Notes: generated by a model not told the origin, from the letters alone. A stretch of 15,061 nucleotides of DNA from DATGYC01 sp035298385 (GCA_035298385.1 DATGYC010000308.1:1-15061), one strand, 5' to 3'; shown: positions 1 to 7,458, counted from the stretch's first letter. Made by a program: numbers and translations.

Positions 1-36
1 GTCGCCCAGGTGCAGGAGTTCTACACCCAGGGGTAA
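1..36 (+). CDS. 3' end of an unidentified upstream gene (partial)
   Basis: The first frame reads eleven codons (VAQVQEFYTQG) and then TAA at 34-36. The next gene starts 27 bp later in the same direction, with a GGGGGAG Shine-Dalgarno site between them, so this is probably the tail of the preceding gene in the same operon. Too little is visible to name a family. The call rests only on position and an open frame to the left edge. Confidence 0.5.
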   Translation, partial: VAQVQEFYTQG

Positions 37-63
37 TCGATCCGCGAAAGGGGGAGCACAGCG

Positions 64-1056
64 GTGCGGTTCAGTGGTGCGAACGTGCTGGTGACCGGTG
101 GCCTTGGCTTCGTCGGTTCACGCCTCGCCCGCGCCCTTGAGGCGGAGGGCGCCCAGGTCACCATCCTGGATAACGGCTTCAACGGCGCCCCCGCGAGCGT
201 GGCCGGCCTCTCGGCCCGGATCGTGACCGGCTCCGTGACGGACGCTGCGCTCGTGCGGGCGTTAGTCCAGCCAGCGGACCTGGTCTTTCACCTCGCCGCC
301 CGCTCGATCATCCAGTCGATGAAGAGCCCGATGGCCGATATTGAGGCCAACCTGAGCGGCACCCTCCAGGTACTCGCAGCGCTCAAGGAGCGTCCGGCGG
401 GGGGATGCCGGCTGATCTACACCTCCTCGGCCTCCGTCTACGGCAACGCCCGGCACCTCCCAGCGGGGGAGGAGGAGCCCTACTCCCTGCTTACCCCGTA
501 CGCCGCCAGCAAGCTGGCGGGGGAGCACTTCTGCGAGACCTTCTACGAGGCCTACGGCGTGCCTTCTGCGATCCTGCGTTATTCGAACGTCTACGGACCC
601 GGTCAGACAGCCCGGAATCCCTACTGTGGGGTGCTGGGACTCTTCATCGAGCGAGCGCTCCGGGGCGAGCCGCTCCTGATCCATGGCGATGGCGAGCAGA
701 CCCGCGACTTCACCTACGTCGATGATGCCGTCGAGGCTACCCTGCTAGCTGCCCTGGCGCCGGCGGCGGTGGGCGAGGTCTTCAACGTGGGCACCGGGAC
801 GGAGGTTAGCCTGAACAACGTGGCTCAGTTGATCAGGGAGGCGACCGGCTCTGCCGGATCGATTCAGCACGTACCGCGGCGCGACATTGATACGATTAGG
901 CGCCGGGCGGTCCAGATTGAGAAGGCGCGCCGACGGCTCCGCTGGAGCCCCAAGGTGAGCCTACCCGAGGGGATCAGCCGGACGGTTGAGGCCTACAGGG
1001 GGGAGGCGTCGACGAGGGCGCTACCAGAAGTCTCCCTGGCGGAGGGGTCAACATGA
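64..1056 (+). CDS. NAD-dependent sugar epimerase/dehydratase (extended SDR family)
   Basis: This 330-residue protein is a cytosolic nucleotide-sugar epimerase or dehydratase of the GalE-like extended short-chain dehydrogenase family. The N-terminal Rossmann fold shows TGGLGFVG at residues 11-18, with Asp36 at the end of the second strand, which favours NAD over NADP. The catalytic set is Ser/Thr around 120-123 (TSSASVYG), Tyr146 and Lys150 (YAASK). RYSNVYGPGQ at 172-181 and the later RDFTYVDD are typical of the substrate-binding half. Length is normal for the family. The GTG start at 64 is supported by GGGGGAG about 7 bp upstream. Its TGA overlaps the ATG of the next gene by 4 bp (ATGA), implying translational coupling. 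Its likely role is to supply the activated sugar used by the two glycosyltransferases that follow. The exact substrate (UDP-, GDP- or dTDP-sugar) cannot be read from sequence. Confidence 0.93.
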   Translation: MRFSGANVLVTGGLGFVGSRLARALEAEGAQVTILDNGFNGAPASVAGLSARIVTGSVTDAALVRALVQPADLVFHLAARSIIQSMKSPMADIEANLSGTLQVLAALKERPAGGCRLIYTSSASVYGNARHLPAGEEEPYSLLTPYAASKLAGEHFCETFYEAYGVPSAILRYSNVYGPGQTARNPYCGVLGLFIERALRGEPLLIHGDGEQTRDFTYVDDAVEATLLAALAPAAVGEVFNVGTGTEVSLNNVAQLIREATGSAGSIQHVPRRDIDTIRRRAVQIEKARRRLRWSPKVSLPEGISRTVEAYRGEASTRALPEVSLAEGST

Positions 1057-2051
1057 GAGTCCTCTTTCTGGAAAAGAATCCACTCTACATCGATCAACTG
1101 CCGGCCGGTCTTCGCCAGGTGGGGTGCGAGGTCAAGGTCCTACCCGAGGTGCTAGACGGACAGCTGGAGCAGGAGTTGACAACCCGCAGACCGGACTTCG
1201 CCCTCACGATGGGGTGGTCCCACTTTCCGACGGAGCAGCGGCTGGATCTGATCCGGCAGCGCCTCGACGCGCATCAGATCCCGCTTGTCTACTGGGCAAC
1301 GGAGGACCCCTGCTGGCATGAGCGGTGGTCTGTGCCCTACATTCAGAGGGTCAAGCCAGAGATCGTCGCGACGATCTGCACCGAGTATCTGCCACGCTAT
1401 GAGGCGATGGGGCTACGGGCGATCGCCCTGCCCTTCGGCTACAACCACGAGATCTTTCAGACGGTGGCGCCCCGGCCCGAATACGCCTGTGACATCGCCA
1501 TCGTCGCCAACTTCTACACGTCTGAATTTCACAGCACGAATCGTAAGCGCAGTCTATACGATCTGGTTACGCCCCTACTCCATCAGGGGCATCGCATCAA
1601 GATCTGGGGCGACAACTGGCAATGGGGGCCCCAGTTGGGCGTGCCCATACGGCAGGGGATGTGGCAGGGCTACCTCCATCACAAGGAGGCACCGGCCGTC
1701 TACAATTCAGCGAAGATCGTAATCGGCCTGCAGAATGAGTTCGACTTCGAGACGAACCTCACCATGCGCACCTGTGAGGTGATGGGTGCAGGCGGCTTCC
1801 AGCTCACCTCTCGCACCAAGGCGATCAGCTCCTTCTTCGAGGAGCGCAAGCACCTAGTAGCCTCTGGTTCCGCCACAGAGACCGTGGCGCTGGTGGAGCA
1901 CTACCTGGCCCACCCAGAGGAGCGTGCAGCGATTGCGGCAGCCGGGCAGGCCTTTGTCCGCGCAGGCCACACCTACGCTGACCGGGCGGTGAAGCTACTG
2001 CAAGAGGTCCTGGGCCAGCCGACCACCGGCGAAGTGGAGGGATCGACATGA
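1053..2051 (+). CDS. CgeB-like glycosyltransferase, copy 1
   Basis: The 332-residue protein resembles the CgeB/DUF3880 family of glycosyltransferases, a GT-B type fold named after a Bacillus subtilis spore-maturation protein. The N-terminal half starts with a Rossmann-like strand (MRVLFLE) and contains YWATEDPCWHERW near residues 80-92. The C-terminal half carries the family pattern VYNSAKIVIGLQNEF, then NLTMRTCEVMGAGGF around 230-250, where nucleotide-sugar contacts are expected. There is no signal peptide or membrane segment, so it should act in the cytosol. ATG at 1053 overlaps the previous stop by 4 bp, with GGAGGGG just upstream. The next gene encodes a protein about 80% identical by eye over about 320 residues, so the two arose by tandem duplication. 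Donor and acceptor are unknown. Confidence 0.85.
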   Translation: MRVLFLEKNPLYIDQLPAGLRQVGCEVKVLPEVLDGQLEQELTTRRPDFALTMGWSHFPTEQRLDLIRQRLDAHQIPLVYWATEDPCWHERWSVPYIQRVKPEIVATICTEYLPRYEAMGLRAIALPFGYNHEIFQTVAPRPEYACDIAIVANFYTSEFHSTNRKRSLYDLVTPLLHQGHRIKIWGDNWQWGPQLGVPIRQGMWQGYLHHKEAPAVYNSAKIVIGLQNEFDFETNLTMRTCEVMGAGGFQLTSRTKAISSFFEERKHLVASGSATETVALVEHYLAHPEERAAIAAAGQAFVRAGHTYADRAVKLLQEVLGQPTTGEVEGST

Positions 2052-3346
2052 GGGTCCTCTTTCTGGATCAAGAGGCAGTCTACGCGGATCAGCTACCAGC
2101 CGGTCTTCGCCAGGTGGGGTGTGAGGTCAAGGTCCTGACCGAGGTTCTACACGGACAGCTCGAGCAGGAGTTGACCAGATTCCACCCGGACTTCGTCCTC
2201 ACGATGGGTTGGTCCTGGTTCGCGACAGAACCGCGTCTGAAGGTGATCCGGCAGTGCGTCGACGCGCATAAGATTCCGCTTGTCTACTGGGCGACGGAGG
2301 ACCCCTGCTGGCATGAGCGGTGGTCCGTTCCCTACGTGCAGAGGGTTAAGCCAGACCTCGTCGCGACGATCTGTAAGGAGTATGTGCCGCGCTATGAGGC
2401 GATGGGGCTGCGGGCGATTGCGCTACCCTTCGGCTACAACCATGAACTCTTTCAGACGGTGGCGCCCCGGCCCGGCTATACCTGTGACATCGCCATCGTC
2501 GCCAACTTCTACACGGCTGATTATTATAGCGTGAATCGTAGACGCAGCCTGGAGGATCTGGTCACGCCCCTGCTAACTCAGGGGCATCGCGTCATGATCT
2601 GGGGCAACAACTGGCATGTGGCGCCGCAGTTTGGCGTGCCCGTACGCCAGGGCATGTGGTATGGCTACCTCCATCACAAGGAGGCACCGGTCGTCTACAA
2701 TTCAGCGAAGATCGTGATCGGCCTGCAGAACGAGTTCGACTACGAGACGAACCTCACCATGCGCACCTGTGAGGTGATGGGTGCAGGTGGCTTCCTGCTC
2801 ACCTCTCGCACGAAGGCGATCAGCTCCTTCTTCGAGGAGCGCAAGCACTTGGTCGCCTCTAGCTCCGCTGCAGAGACGTTGGCGTTGGTGAAGCACTACC
2901 TGGCCCATCCCGAGGAGCGCGCCGAGATTGCGGCCGCCGGGCAGGCCTTTGTCCGCATGGGCCACACCTACGCTGACCGGGCGGTGAAGCTGCTACTGCC
3001 GGTTCTGGCACGCGGTGGGGAGGTCCGCTCGATGGAGGCGGAGAGCGAGCCCGTGGTCACCCTGTTGCATACGCCGTACTGCGATTGCTGCCACAGCGAC
3101 CACGATCAGAGCGGGAGTGCCAGCGACCACCAGACCGGCAGTCACAGTCCTGATCAGAGTGGCAGTTCCAGTTGTGAGCGAAGCGATAGCCACAGCCGTA
3201 GCGAGAGCGGAAGTCCTGGGAGCGACTCCAGCGGCAGCAGTGATGGCGAGCAATGCGGAAGCATGGGTTTCGACCTGAGCGGCTGCAGCGCGGGCGGCAG
3301 CGATACGGCGAGTGGGAGCAGCAGTGATCATAGCGCTGACGAGTGA
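2048..3346 (+). CDS. CgeB-like glycosyltransferase, copy 2, with Ser/Gly/Asp/His/Cys-rich C-terminal tail
   Basis: Residues 1 to about 325 repeat the preceding glycosyltransferase almost collinearly, including YWATEDPCWHERW and the NLTMRTCEVMGAGGF block, so the enzymatic part should be a CgeB-like GT-B transferase. The ATG overlaps the previous TGA (ATGA), with GGAGGG upstream. Unlike copy 1, this protein continues for about 100 more residues. The last 88 (345-432) are low complexity, with about 30 Ser, 13 Gly, 12 Asp, 6 His, 6 Cys, two Arg and no Lys, opening with the CDCCH cluster at 345-349. The tail is predicted to be disordered and acidic. It could bind metal, cross-link through disulfides, anchor the enzyme in a coat-like structure, or itself be O-glycosylated. 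All of these are inference. Divergence in the N-terminal acceptor half suggests the two copies differ in acceptor. Confidence 0.85.
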   Translation: MRVLFLDQEAVYADQLPAGLRQVGCEVKVLTEVLHGQLEQELTRFHPDFVLTMGWSWFATEPRLKVIRQCVDAHKIPLVYWATEDPCWHERWSVPYVQRVKPDLVATICKEYVPRYEAMGLRAIALPFGYNHELFQTVAPRPGYTCDIAIVANFYTADYYSVNRRRSLEDLVTPLLTQGHRVMIWGNNWHVAPQFGVPVRQGMWYGYLHHKEAPVVYNSAKIVIGLQNEFDYETNLTMRTCEVMGAGGFLLTSRTKAISSFFEERKHLVASSSAAETLALVKHYLAHPEERAEIAAAGQAFVRMGHTYADRAVKLLLPVLARGGEVRSMEAESEPVVTLLHTPYCDCCHSDHDQSGSASDHQTGSHSPDQSGSSSCERSDSHSRSESGSPGSDSSGSSDGEQCGSMGFDLSGCSAGGSDTASGSSSDHSADE

Positions 3347-3358
3347 GGGAGTGACGCC

Positions 3359-3988
3359 ATGAAACGGGTCCTGGCCCTCGCCCCCCACACCGACGATGCG
3401 GAGCTCGGCTGTGGCGGGACGATCGCGCGCCTCCTGGAGGAGGGCGCCAGCGTCTACGTCGCCGCCTTCTCCAGCGCGCGAGAGTCGATTCCGCCTCACC
3501 TGCCGCCTACGACGACGCGCGACGAGTTCTTCGCCTCCATGCAGCGCTTGGGCGTGCCCGCGGTGAACCGCCGTCTCTACGACTACCCCGTGCGCCGGTT
3601 CACCGAGCACCGCCAGGATCTGCTCGAAGAGCTGGTCCGGCTGCGCGCTGAGATCCAGCCAGATACCGTCTTTCTGCCCACCGCCAGTGATCTGCACCAG
3701 GACCACCACGTGATCGCCACGGAGGGGCTGCGGGCCTTCAAGGAGCGGACCGTCTGGGGCTACGAGCTACCCTGGAATCACGTCACCTTCGCCGCCCAGG
3801 CCTTCGTGACGCTGGAGTCCCGGCACGTGGAGGCGAAATGGCGGGCACTGAGCGCCTATCGCTCGCAGATCGACCTGGGCCGGCCCTACTTCACGCCGGA
3901 GTTGATCCAGGGGCTCGCCCGGGTGCGGGGCGTTCAGGTGAAGGCCGAGTTCGCTGAGGCCTTTGAGGTGACCCGAGTCCGGCTCTAA
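3359..3988 (+). CDS. PIG-L family N-acyl (GlcNAc-type) deacetylase
   Basis: The 209-residue protein matches the PIG-L/LmbE zinc deacetylase family, which removes acetyl groups from N-acetylglucosamine-type sugars (GPI precursors, mycothiol, bacillithiol, glycopeptides). The first metal and catalytic motif is APHTDDAELGCGG at residues 8-20. His10 and Asp13 match metal ligands and Asp12 the general base of the usual HPDDE-type signature, with Thr and Ala replacing the usual Pro and Glu. The second motif, SDLHQDHH at 110-117, supplies the remaining His ligand. Length is typical. It starts 12 bp after the glycosyltransferase stop, with GAGGGAG 7 bp before the ATG. No signal peptide is present. 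The context suggests it deacetylates a sugar made or attached by the upstream enzymes, exposing an amine. The natural substrate is not determinable here. Confidence 0.9.
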   Translation: MKRVLALAPHTDDAELGCGGTIARLLEEGASVYVAAFSSARESIPPHLPPTTTRDEFFASMQRLGVPAVNRRLYDYPVRRFTEHRQDLLEELVRLRAEIQPDTVFLPTASDLHQDHHVIATEGLRAFKERTVWGYELPWNHVTFAAQAFVTLESRHVEAKWRALSAYRSQIDLGRPYFTPELIQGLARVRGVQVKAEFAEAFEVTRVRL

Positions 3989-4001
3989 GGGAGGTGTTGG
4001 C

Positions 4002-5063
4002 GTGCATACGTTGAAGCTCCTCCTAACCGGAGCGGGGGCGCCCGGCACCCGCGGGGCGCTCTACGCCCTGCACCACAACCCGGATGGCATTCGGATCCGG
4101 ACCGTGGGCACCGATCTGCAGGCCGACGTGCTGGCCCGGCACTGGCTTGATGCCTTCTTCCAGGTACCCGCCCCCGAGGAGGCGAGCTACGTGGAGGCGC
4201 TACTGGCGCTCTGTGAGCGGGAGTCGGTCGATCTCGTCATCCCGCAGACGACGCGGGAACTCTTCGTCTTCGCTCGCCACAAGGAGGCCTTTGCGGCGCA
4301 GGGGACGCCGGTGATGGTCTCGAGCCTGCCCGCGATCGAGTGCGCGAATCACAAGGGCGAGCTACTCCAGATCGCGCAAGCGCTCCAGTTTCCTTGTCCA
4401 GCCTTTGTACGCACCCGTTCGCGGCGAGAACTGCTGGATGCGGCTCGCCAGCTTGGCTACCCCGCTAAGCCCGTGGTGGTCAAACCACCCGTCGCCAACG
4501 GCGGACGGGGCTTCCGTGTTCTGCGGGCGGAGGCCTGGGATCTGGCCCGCTTCCTCGCCGAGAAGCCGAGCGGAGAGGAGATCCCACTCGGGGCGCTCCT
4601 CGCCATCTTGGAGCGGGGGGAGAGCTGGCCAGAACTGCTGGTGACGGAGTATCTGCCCGGTAGCGAGTACTCGGTCGATCTTTTCCTGGGCGCCCGGGTC
4701 CAGGTCGCCGTGCCCCGACTGCGCAAGGCGATCCGTAGCGGCATCTCCTTTGCCAACGAGCTTGAGTACCGGGAGGACCTGATGCAGTACGCGGTGGCAT
4801 TGGGCCAGCGGATCGGCTTGCAGTACGCCGTCGGCTTTCAGTTCAAGCTAGACCAAGACGGAGAGCCCAAGCTCCTCGAGTGCAACCCGCGCCTCCAAGG
4901 CACGATGGTGGCCAGCCTCTTTGGCGGGGCGAACGTGATCTGGCTGGGCGTGAAGGAGGCGCTCGGCGAGGTGGTGGACTGGATCCCGCCCCTGCGGCCA
5001 GCCTCCTTCGAGCGCTTCTGGGGCGGCATCGGCTTCGCCGGTGAGCAAGTCGATGAGATCTGA
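4002..5063 (+). CDS. ATP-grasp domain protein (carboxylate-amine ligase type)
   Basis: The 353-residue protein has an ATP-grasp architecture like the carbamoyl-phosphate synthase large-chain group. Residues 1-110 form a pre-ATP-grasp domain with a glycine-rich LLTGAGAPGTRG start. Lys161 and the flexible loop NGGRG (166-170) follow VVVKPP. TEYLPGSEYSVD (215-226) holds an ATP-contacting Glu, and LLECNPRLQGT (291-301) carries the magnesium-binding Glu293 and Asn295. Such enzymes form an acyl-phosphate from a carboxylate with ATP and couple it to an amine or thiol. The GTG start at 4002 is chosen because AGGGAGGTG lies 6 bp upstream; the gap to the deacetylase gene is 13 bp. Placed after a deacetylase, it could acylate the freed amine with an amino acid or other acid. 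That pairing is inference, and the substrates are unknown. Confidence 0.87.
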   Translation: MHTLKLLLTGAGAPGTRGALYALHHNPDGIRIRTVGTDLQADVLARHWLDAFFQVPAPEEASYVEALLALCERESVDLVIPQTTRELFVFARHKEAFAAQGTPVMVSSLPAIECANHKGELLQIAQALQFPCPAFVRTRSRRELLDAARQLGYPAKPVVVKPPVANGGRGFRVLRAEAWDLARFLAEKPSGEEIPLGALLAILERGESWPELLVTEYLPGSEYSVDLFLGARVQVAVPRLRKAIRSGISFANELEYREDLMQYAVALGQRIGLQYAVGFQFKLDQDGEPKLLECNPRLQGTMVASLFGGANVIWLGVKEALGEVVDWIPPLRPASFERFWGGIGFAGEQVDEI

Positions 5064-5721
5064 CCCCTTTGGCGGCCGCTATCTCTTTCACCTGCACACG
5101 ACCTATACGGACGGCGAGGTTCCGGTGGCCGCGTACTTCGAGTGGGGACGGCGTGCGGGGCTCGATCGCCTCATCTTCCTCGAGCATATCCGCACCAAGC
5201 CGAGCTATGACGTCCGGGCGTTCATCGCAGAGGTGAAGCACGCTGCCCGCACGTACGGCCTGCCCGCCCGGGTCGGCTTTGAGGCGAAGCTCTTGCCGGG
5301 GGGAGCGCTCGACATCAGCCCGGAGCATGCGGCCCAAGCTGACGTACTCGGGCTGGCTGAGCACGGCTTTCCGCCCGACTTCGACCTCTGGCACGCCTCG
5401 CTGCGGACGGCGCTAGCGAACGGTGCGCGCCAGGTTGCCGAGCGGCCCGTGGTCTGGGTCCATCCCGGCCTCTGGCTGAAGCGGCAGGGGCTGCTGGCGG
5501 CGCATGAGCAGGAGTACCGTGCACTGCTCGCCGAAGCCCAAACGCTGGGGATCAAGCTGGAGTGGAACCTGCGGTATGATCTGGTGCCGGTGGCGCTACG
5601 GGGCGCCCTGCCGCCAGGGAGCCTGGTGATCGGCGCCGATGCCCACCGCCTCACCGATGCCGAGGTCGCGCTCACAGCGCTCGGGGCTGAGAACGCCGAA
5701 GGGCCGCCTGCTAGCATCTAG
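5053..5721 (+). CDS. PHP-domain metal-dependent hydrolase/phosphoesterase
   Basis: The 222-residue protein carries the metal-site motifs of the PHP superfamily in order: HLH at residues 13-15 with Asp20 (HLHTTYTDG), EH at 44-45, Glu77, His104 (AEHGFP), His137 (VWVHPGLW) and DAH at 196-198. PHP proteins are mostly phosphoesterases, such as histidinol phosphatase, or nucleases of polymerases; a stand-alone protein this size is most like a small-molecule phosphatase. The ATG at 5053 has GGTGAG 7 bp upstream. A GTG at 5041 would add four residues but lacks a good Shine-Dalgarno site. Either start overlaps the ATP-grasp gene, so the two are probably translationally coupled. A terminator hairpin overlaps its stop codon, marking the end of the operon. 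Its role in the pathway is unknown; dephosphorylation of a sugar or acyl intermediate is one possibility. Confidence 0.85.
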   Translation: MRSDPFGGRYLFHLHTTYTDGEVPVAAYFEWGRRAGLDRLIFLEHIRTKPSYDVRAFIAEVKHAARTYGLPARVGFEAKLLPGGALDISPEHAAQADVLGLAEHGFPPDFDLWHASLRTALANGARQVAERPVVWVHPGLWLKRQGLLAAHEQEYRALLAEAQTLGIKLEWNLRYDLVPVALRGALPPGSLVIGADAHRLTDAEVALTALGAENAEGPPASI

Positions 5722-5734
5722 CAGGCGGCCCTTT
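5701..5734 (+). terminator. Rho-independent terminator overlapping the PHP gene stop codon
   Basis: A perfect 14-bp stem pairs GGGCCGCCTGCTAG (5701-5714) with CTAGCAGGCGGCCC (5718-5731) around a CAT loop, followed by TTT. The hairpin contains the last codons and the TAG (5719-5721) of the + strand operon. It lies 13 bp beyond the stop of the convergent lipoprotein gene, so it may serve both strands, although the - side has only TT after the stem. Confidence 0.85.
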
Positions 5735-5744
5735 GTCGCTGAAC

Positions 5745-7352
5745 TTACTGCACGGTAGCCGTCGAGAAGTCGATCTTGCCCATTGGCGAGAGGTAGACGC
5801 CCTGCACCTTCGACGAGAGCAGGTAAGGGTTCACCCCGTAGTAGACCGGGATGATCGGCATCTCCTTGACCAGCATCGCCTCTGCCTCGTGCATCGCCTT
5901 CATGCGGACGTTCTGATCAGCGGTCGCCTTCGCCTGCTTGATCAGCGCATCGTAGGCCGGGTTGCTGTACCGGGCGTTGTTGTTCCCGCTGCCGGTGACG
6001 TACATGTCCATGAAGGTCATCGGATCGGTGTAGTCGCCGTACCAGCCGGAGCGGGCCAGGGTGAAGTCACCCTTCGAGCGCCGCTCGAACAGGACCTTTT
6101 GCTCCATGTTCGAGGCCTTGATCGTGGTGATGCCCAGGTTCTTGCGCCACATCTCGATCACCGCTTCGGCCAGCACCTTGTGGTTCTGGTTCGAGTCGTA
6201 GATCAGCTCGATCGCCGGGAAGTTCTTGCCGTCGGCGTAGCCCGCCTCCGCCAGGAGCCTCTTCGCCTCGGTCAGGTCGGCCTTGAAGAGGTCACCGCCG
6301 GCCTTGCGGAAGTCCGAGCCAGGCGTGGTCTCCTGGGCGCCCGCTGGCACGAAGGCGTAGGCCGGGGTCTGGTTCAGCTTGGTCACGTTCGCCACGATCG
6401 CCTCACGATCGATCGCCAGGGCGAGCGCCCGCCGCACCTTGGCATCGCCAAACGGGGCGACGGTCGTGTTCAGCTCGTAGTAGTAGGTATTGAAGAGGGG
6501 GGAGAGCTGGAGCTTCTTCTCCTGCTGCAGCCGGGTTACTTCCGCGGCGGGCGGGCTGAACATCATATCCAGCTTGCCGCTCTCGAAGAGCTGCAGGGCG
6601 GTGGAGGCGTCCTCGATCATCTGGTACTGTAGCTTATCCACCTTCACGTTGGCCGCGTTCCAGTAGGTCGGGTTCTTGACCAGAAGGGCCTCCTGCTTCG
6701 GCGTCCAGGTCTTGAGCGAGAACGGGCCGTTGGTGACGATCGTCGCCGCCTTGGCGGCCCAGTCCGGGTTCGCCTCAACGACCTTCTTGGGCACCGGGGC
6801 CAGGGTGCTGAAGGCGGTCAGGTCGAGGAAGTACGGGGTGGGTGCCTCCAGGGTAACCTGCAGGGTCTTGGCGTCGATCACCTTGATGCCGAGGTCAGAG
6901 GCCGTGCCCTTGCCGGTGTTGAACGCCTCGCCGCCCTTGATGTAATAGAGCTGGTAGGCGTACTCGGCGCCCAACTTCGGGTCGAGCACGCGCGTCCAGG
7001 CGTAGGCAAAGTCCTCGGCGGTGACCGGATCCCCGTTGGACCACGTCACGCCATCGCGCAGGTGGAAGGTGTACTGGGTACCGTCCGGCGAGATCTCCCA
7101 CTTCGCAGCCATGCCAGGGACGGTCCCGTTCGGCGTCACCCGCGTGAGGCCCTCGAAGAGCTGGTCGACGGCGTAGCCGGAGGTGTTATCGCTGGAGAGG
7201 CCGGGATCGAGGAAGCGGAAGTCGGCGCCCGCGTTGAAGCGGATGATCTTCTCGGCCGGACCGGCACTGGTGGCCGTTTTGGCGCCGCCACACCCCGCAA
7301 GCAAGCTGAGAGCCATGACGATCGCCACACCCGTTAGAACCCGGTTTCGCAT
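5745..7352 (-). CDS. Oligopeptide ABC transporter substrate-binding lipoprotein (SBP family 5), paralog 1
   Basis: The 535-residue protein is an extracytoplasmic solute-binding protein of the OppA/DppA type (SBP_bac_5), the capture component of a peptide ABC importer. A lipoprotein signal peptide ends in the lipobox LAGC with Cys21 as the predicted lipidated residue. A short Ala/Thr/Gly linker and the mature domain follow. Family-typical segments include FLDPGLSSD, the block YTFHLRDGVTWSNGDPVTAEDF, NGPFSLKTW and KVRRALALAIDREAI. The GGGG-AAGAG sequence before the ATG is a fair ribosome site. The gene has its own promoter with an inverted repeat and is convergent with the glycan operon. It is about two-thirds identical to the lipoprotein at 9029-10642. 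No permease or ATPase gene lies in the window, so partners must be elsewhere. Peptides are the likely ligand, but this family also binds nickel, opines and sugars. Confidence 0.93.
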   Translation of the reverse strand: MRNRVLTGVAIVMALSLLAGCGGAKTATSAGPAEKIIRFNAGADFRFLDPGLSSDNTSGYAVDQLFEGLTRVTPNGTVPGMAAKWEISPDGTQYTFHLRDGVTWSNGDPVTAEDFAYAWTRVLDPKLGAEYAYQLYYIKGGEAFNTGKGTASDLGIKVIDAKTLQVTLEAPTPYFLDLTAFSTLAPVPKKVVEANPDWAAKAATIVTNGPFSLKTWTPKQEALLVKNPTYWNAANVKVDKLQYQMIEDASTALQLFESGKLDMMFSPPAAEVTRLQQEKKLQLSPLFNTYYYELNTTVAPFGDAKVRRALALAIDREAIVANVTKLNQTPAYAFVPAGAQETTPGSDFRKAGGDLFKADLTEAKRLLAEAGYADGKNFPAIELIYDSNQNHKVLAEAVIEMWRKNLGITTIKASNMEQKVLFERRSKGDFTLARSGWYGDYTDPMTFMDMYVTGSGNNNARYSNPAYDALIKQAKATADQNVRMKAMHEAEAMLVKEMPIIPVYYGVNPYLLSSKVQGVYLSPMGKIDFSTATVQ

Positions 7353-7425
7353 CTCTTCTCTTCCCCTTTGTCGTAGCGCTTAATATTGGGCGGCTCGCTT
7401 GAACTTCGGCGGCCCAACGTACGAG

Positions 7426-7452
7426 CGTTACTATACGCCTATATTAGTAACG
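7426..7452. promoter_or_regulatory. Inverted repeat over the promoter spacer, candidate operator
   Basis: CGTTACTA (7426-7433) and TAGTAACG (7445-7452) are perfect 8-bp inverted arms with an 11-bp spacer. One arm overlaps the predicted -10 box and the other abuts the -35 box of the lipoprotein promoter. The placement is what a repressor site would need. The regulator is unknown. Confidence 0.45.
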
Positions 7453-7458
7453 GGGCAA
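7430..7458 (-). promoter_or_regulatory. Predicted sigma70/sigmaA promoter of the first lipoprotein gene
   Basis: Reading the - strand, a -35 box TTGCCC (7453-7458) and a -10 box TATAGT (7430-7435) are separated by exactly 17 bp. This puts transcription start near 7423 and leaves a leader of about 70 nt. The leader contains a 6-bp inverted repeat TTGGGC/GCCCAA (7386-7391 and 7412-7417) with a 20-nt loop. The call is by eye against the consensus. Confidence 0.6.

Noticed and set aside
3015..3278. Possibility that the Ser-rich tail is a frameshift product and the +1 frame is real
   Set aside because: The alternative frame gives an Arg/Ala/Thr/Val string with no family likeness, and the tail frame runs cleanly to a stop placed properly before the next ribosome site. 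It is kept as coding, but a sequencing error cannot be fully excluded.
2993..3709. 238-codon - strand frame across the transferase tail and deacetylase
   Set aside because: It crosses two + strand genes, and its low-complexity Ala/Thr/Val part mirrors the Ser/Gly-rich tail. No ribosome site or domain was seen.
5733..6632. 299-codon + strand frame after the PHP gene
   Set aside because: It lies opposite the peptide-binding lipoprotein gene, shows no family motif and starts inside a terminator-flanking region.
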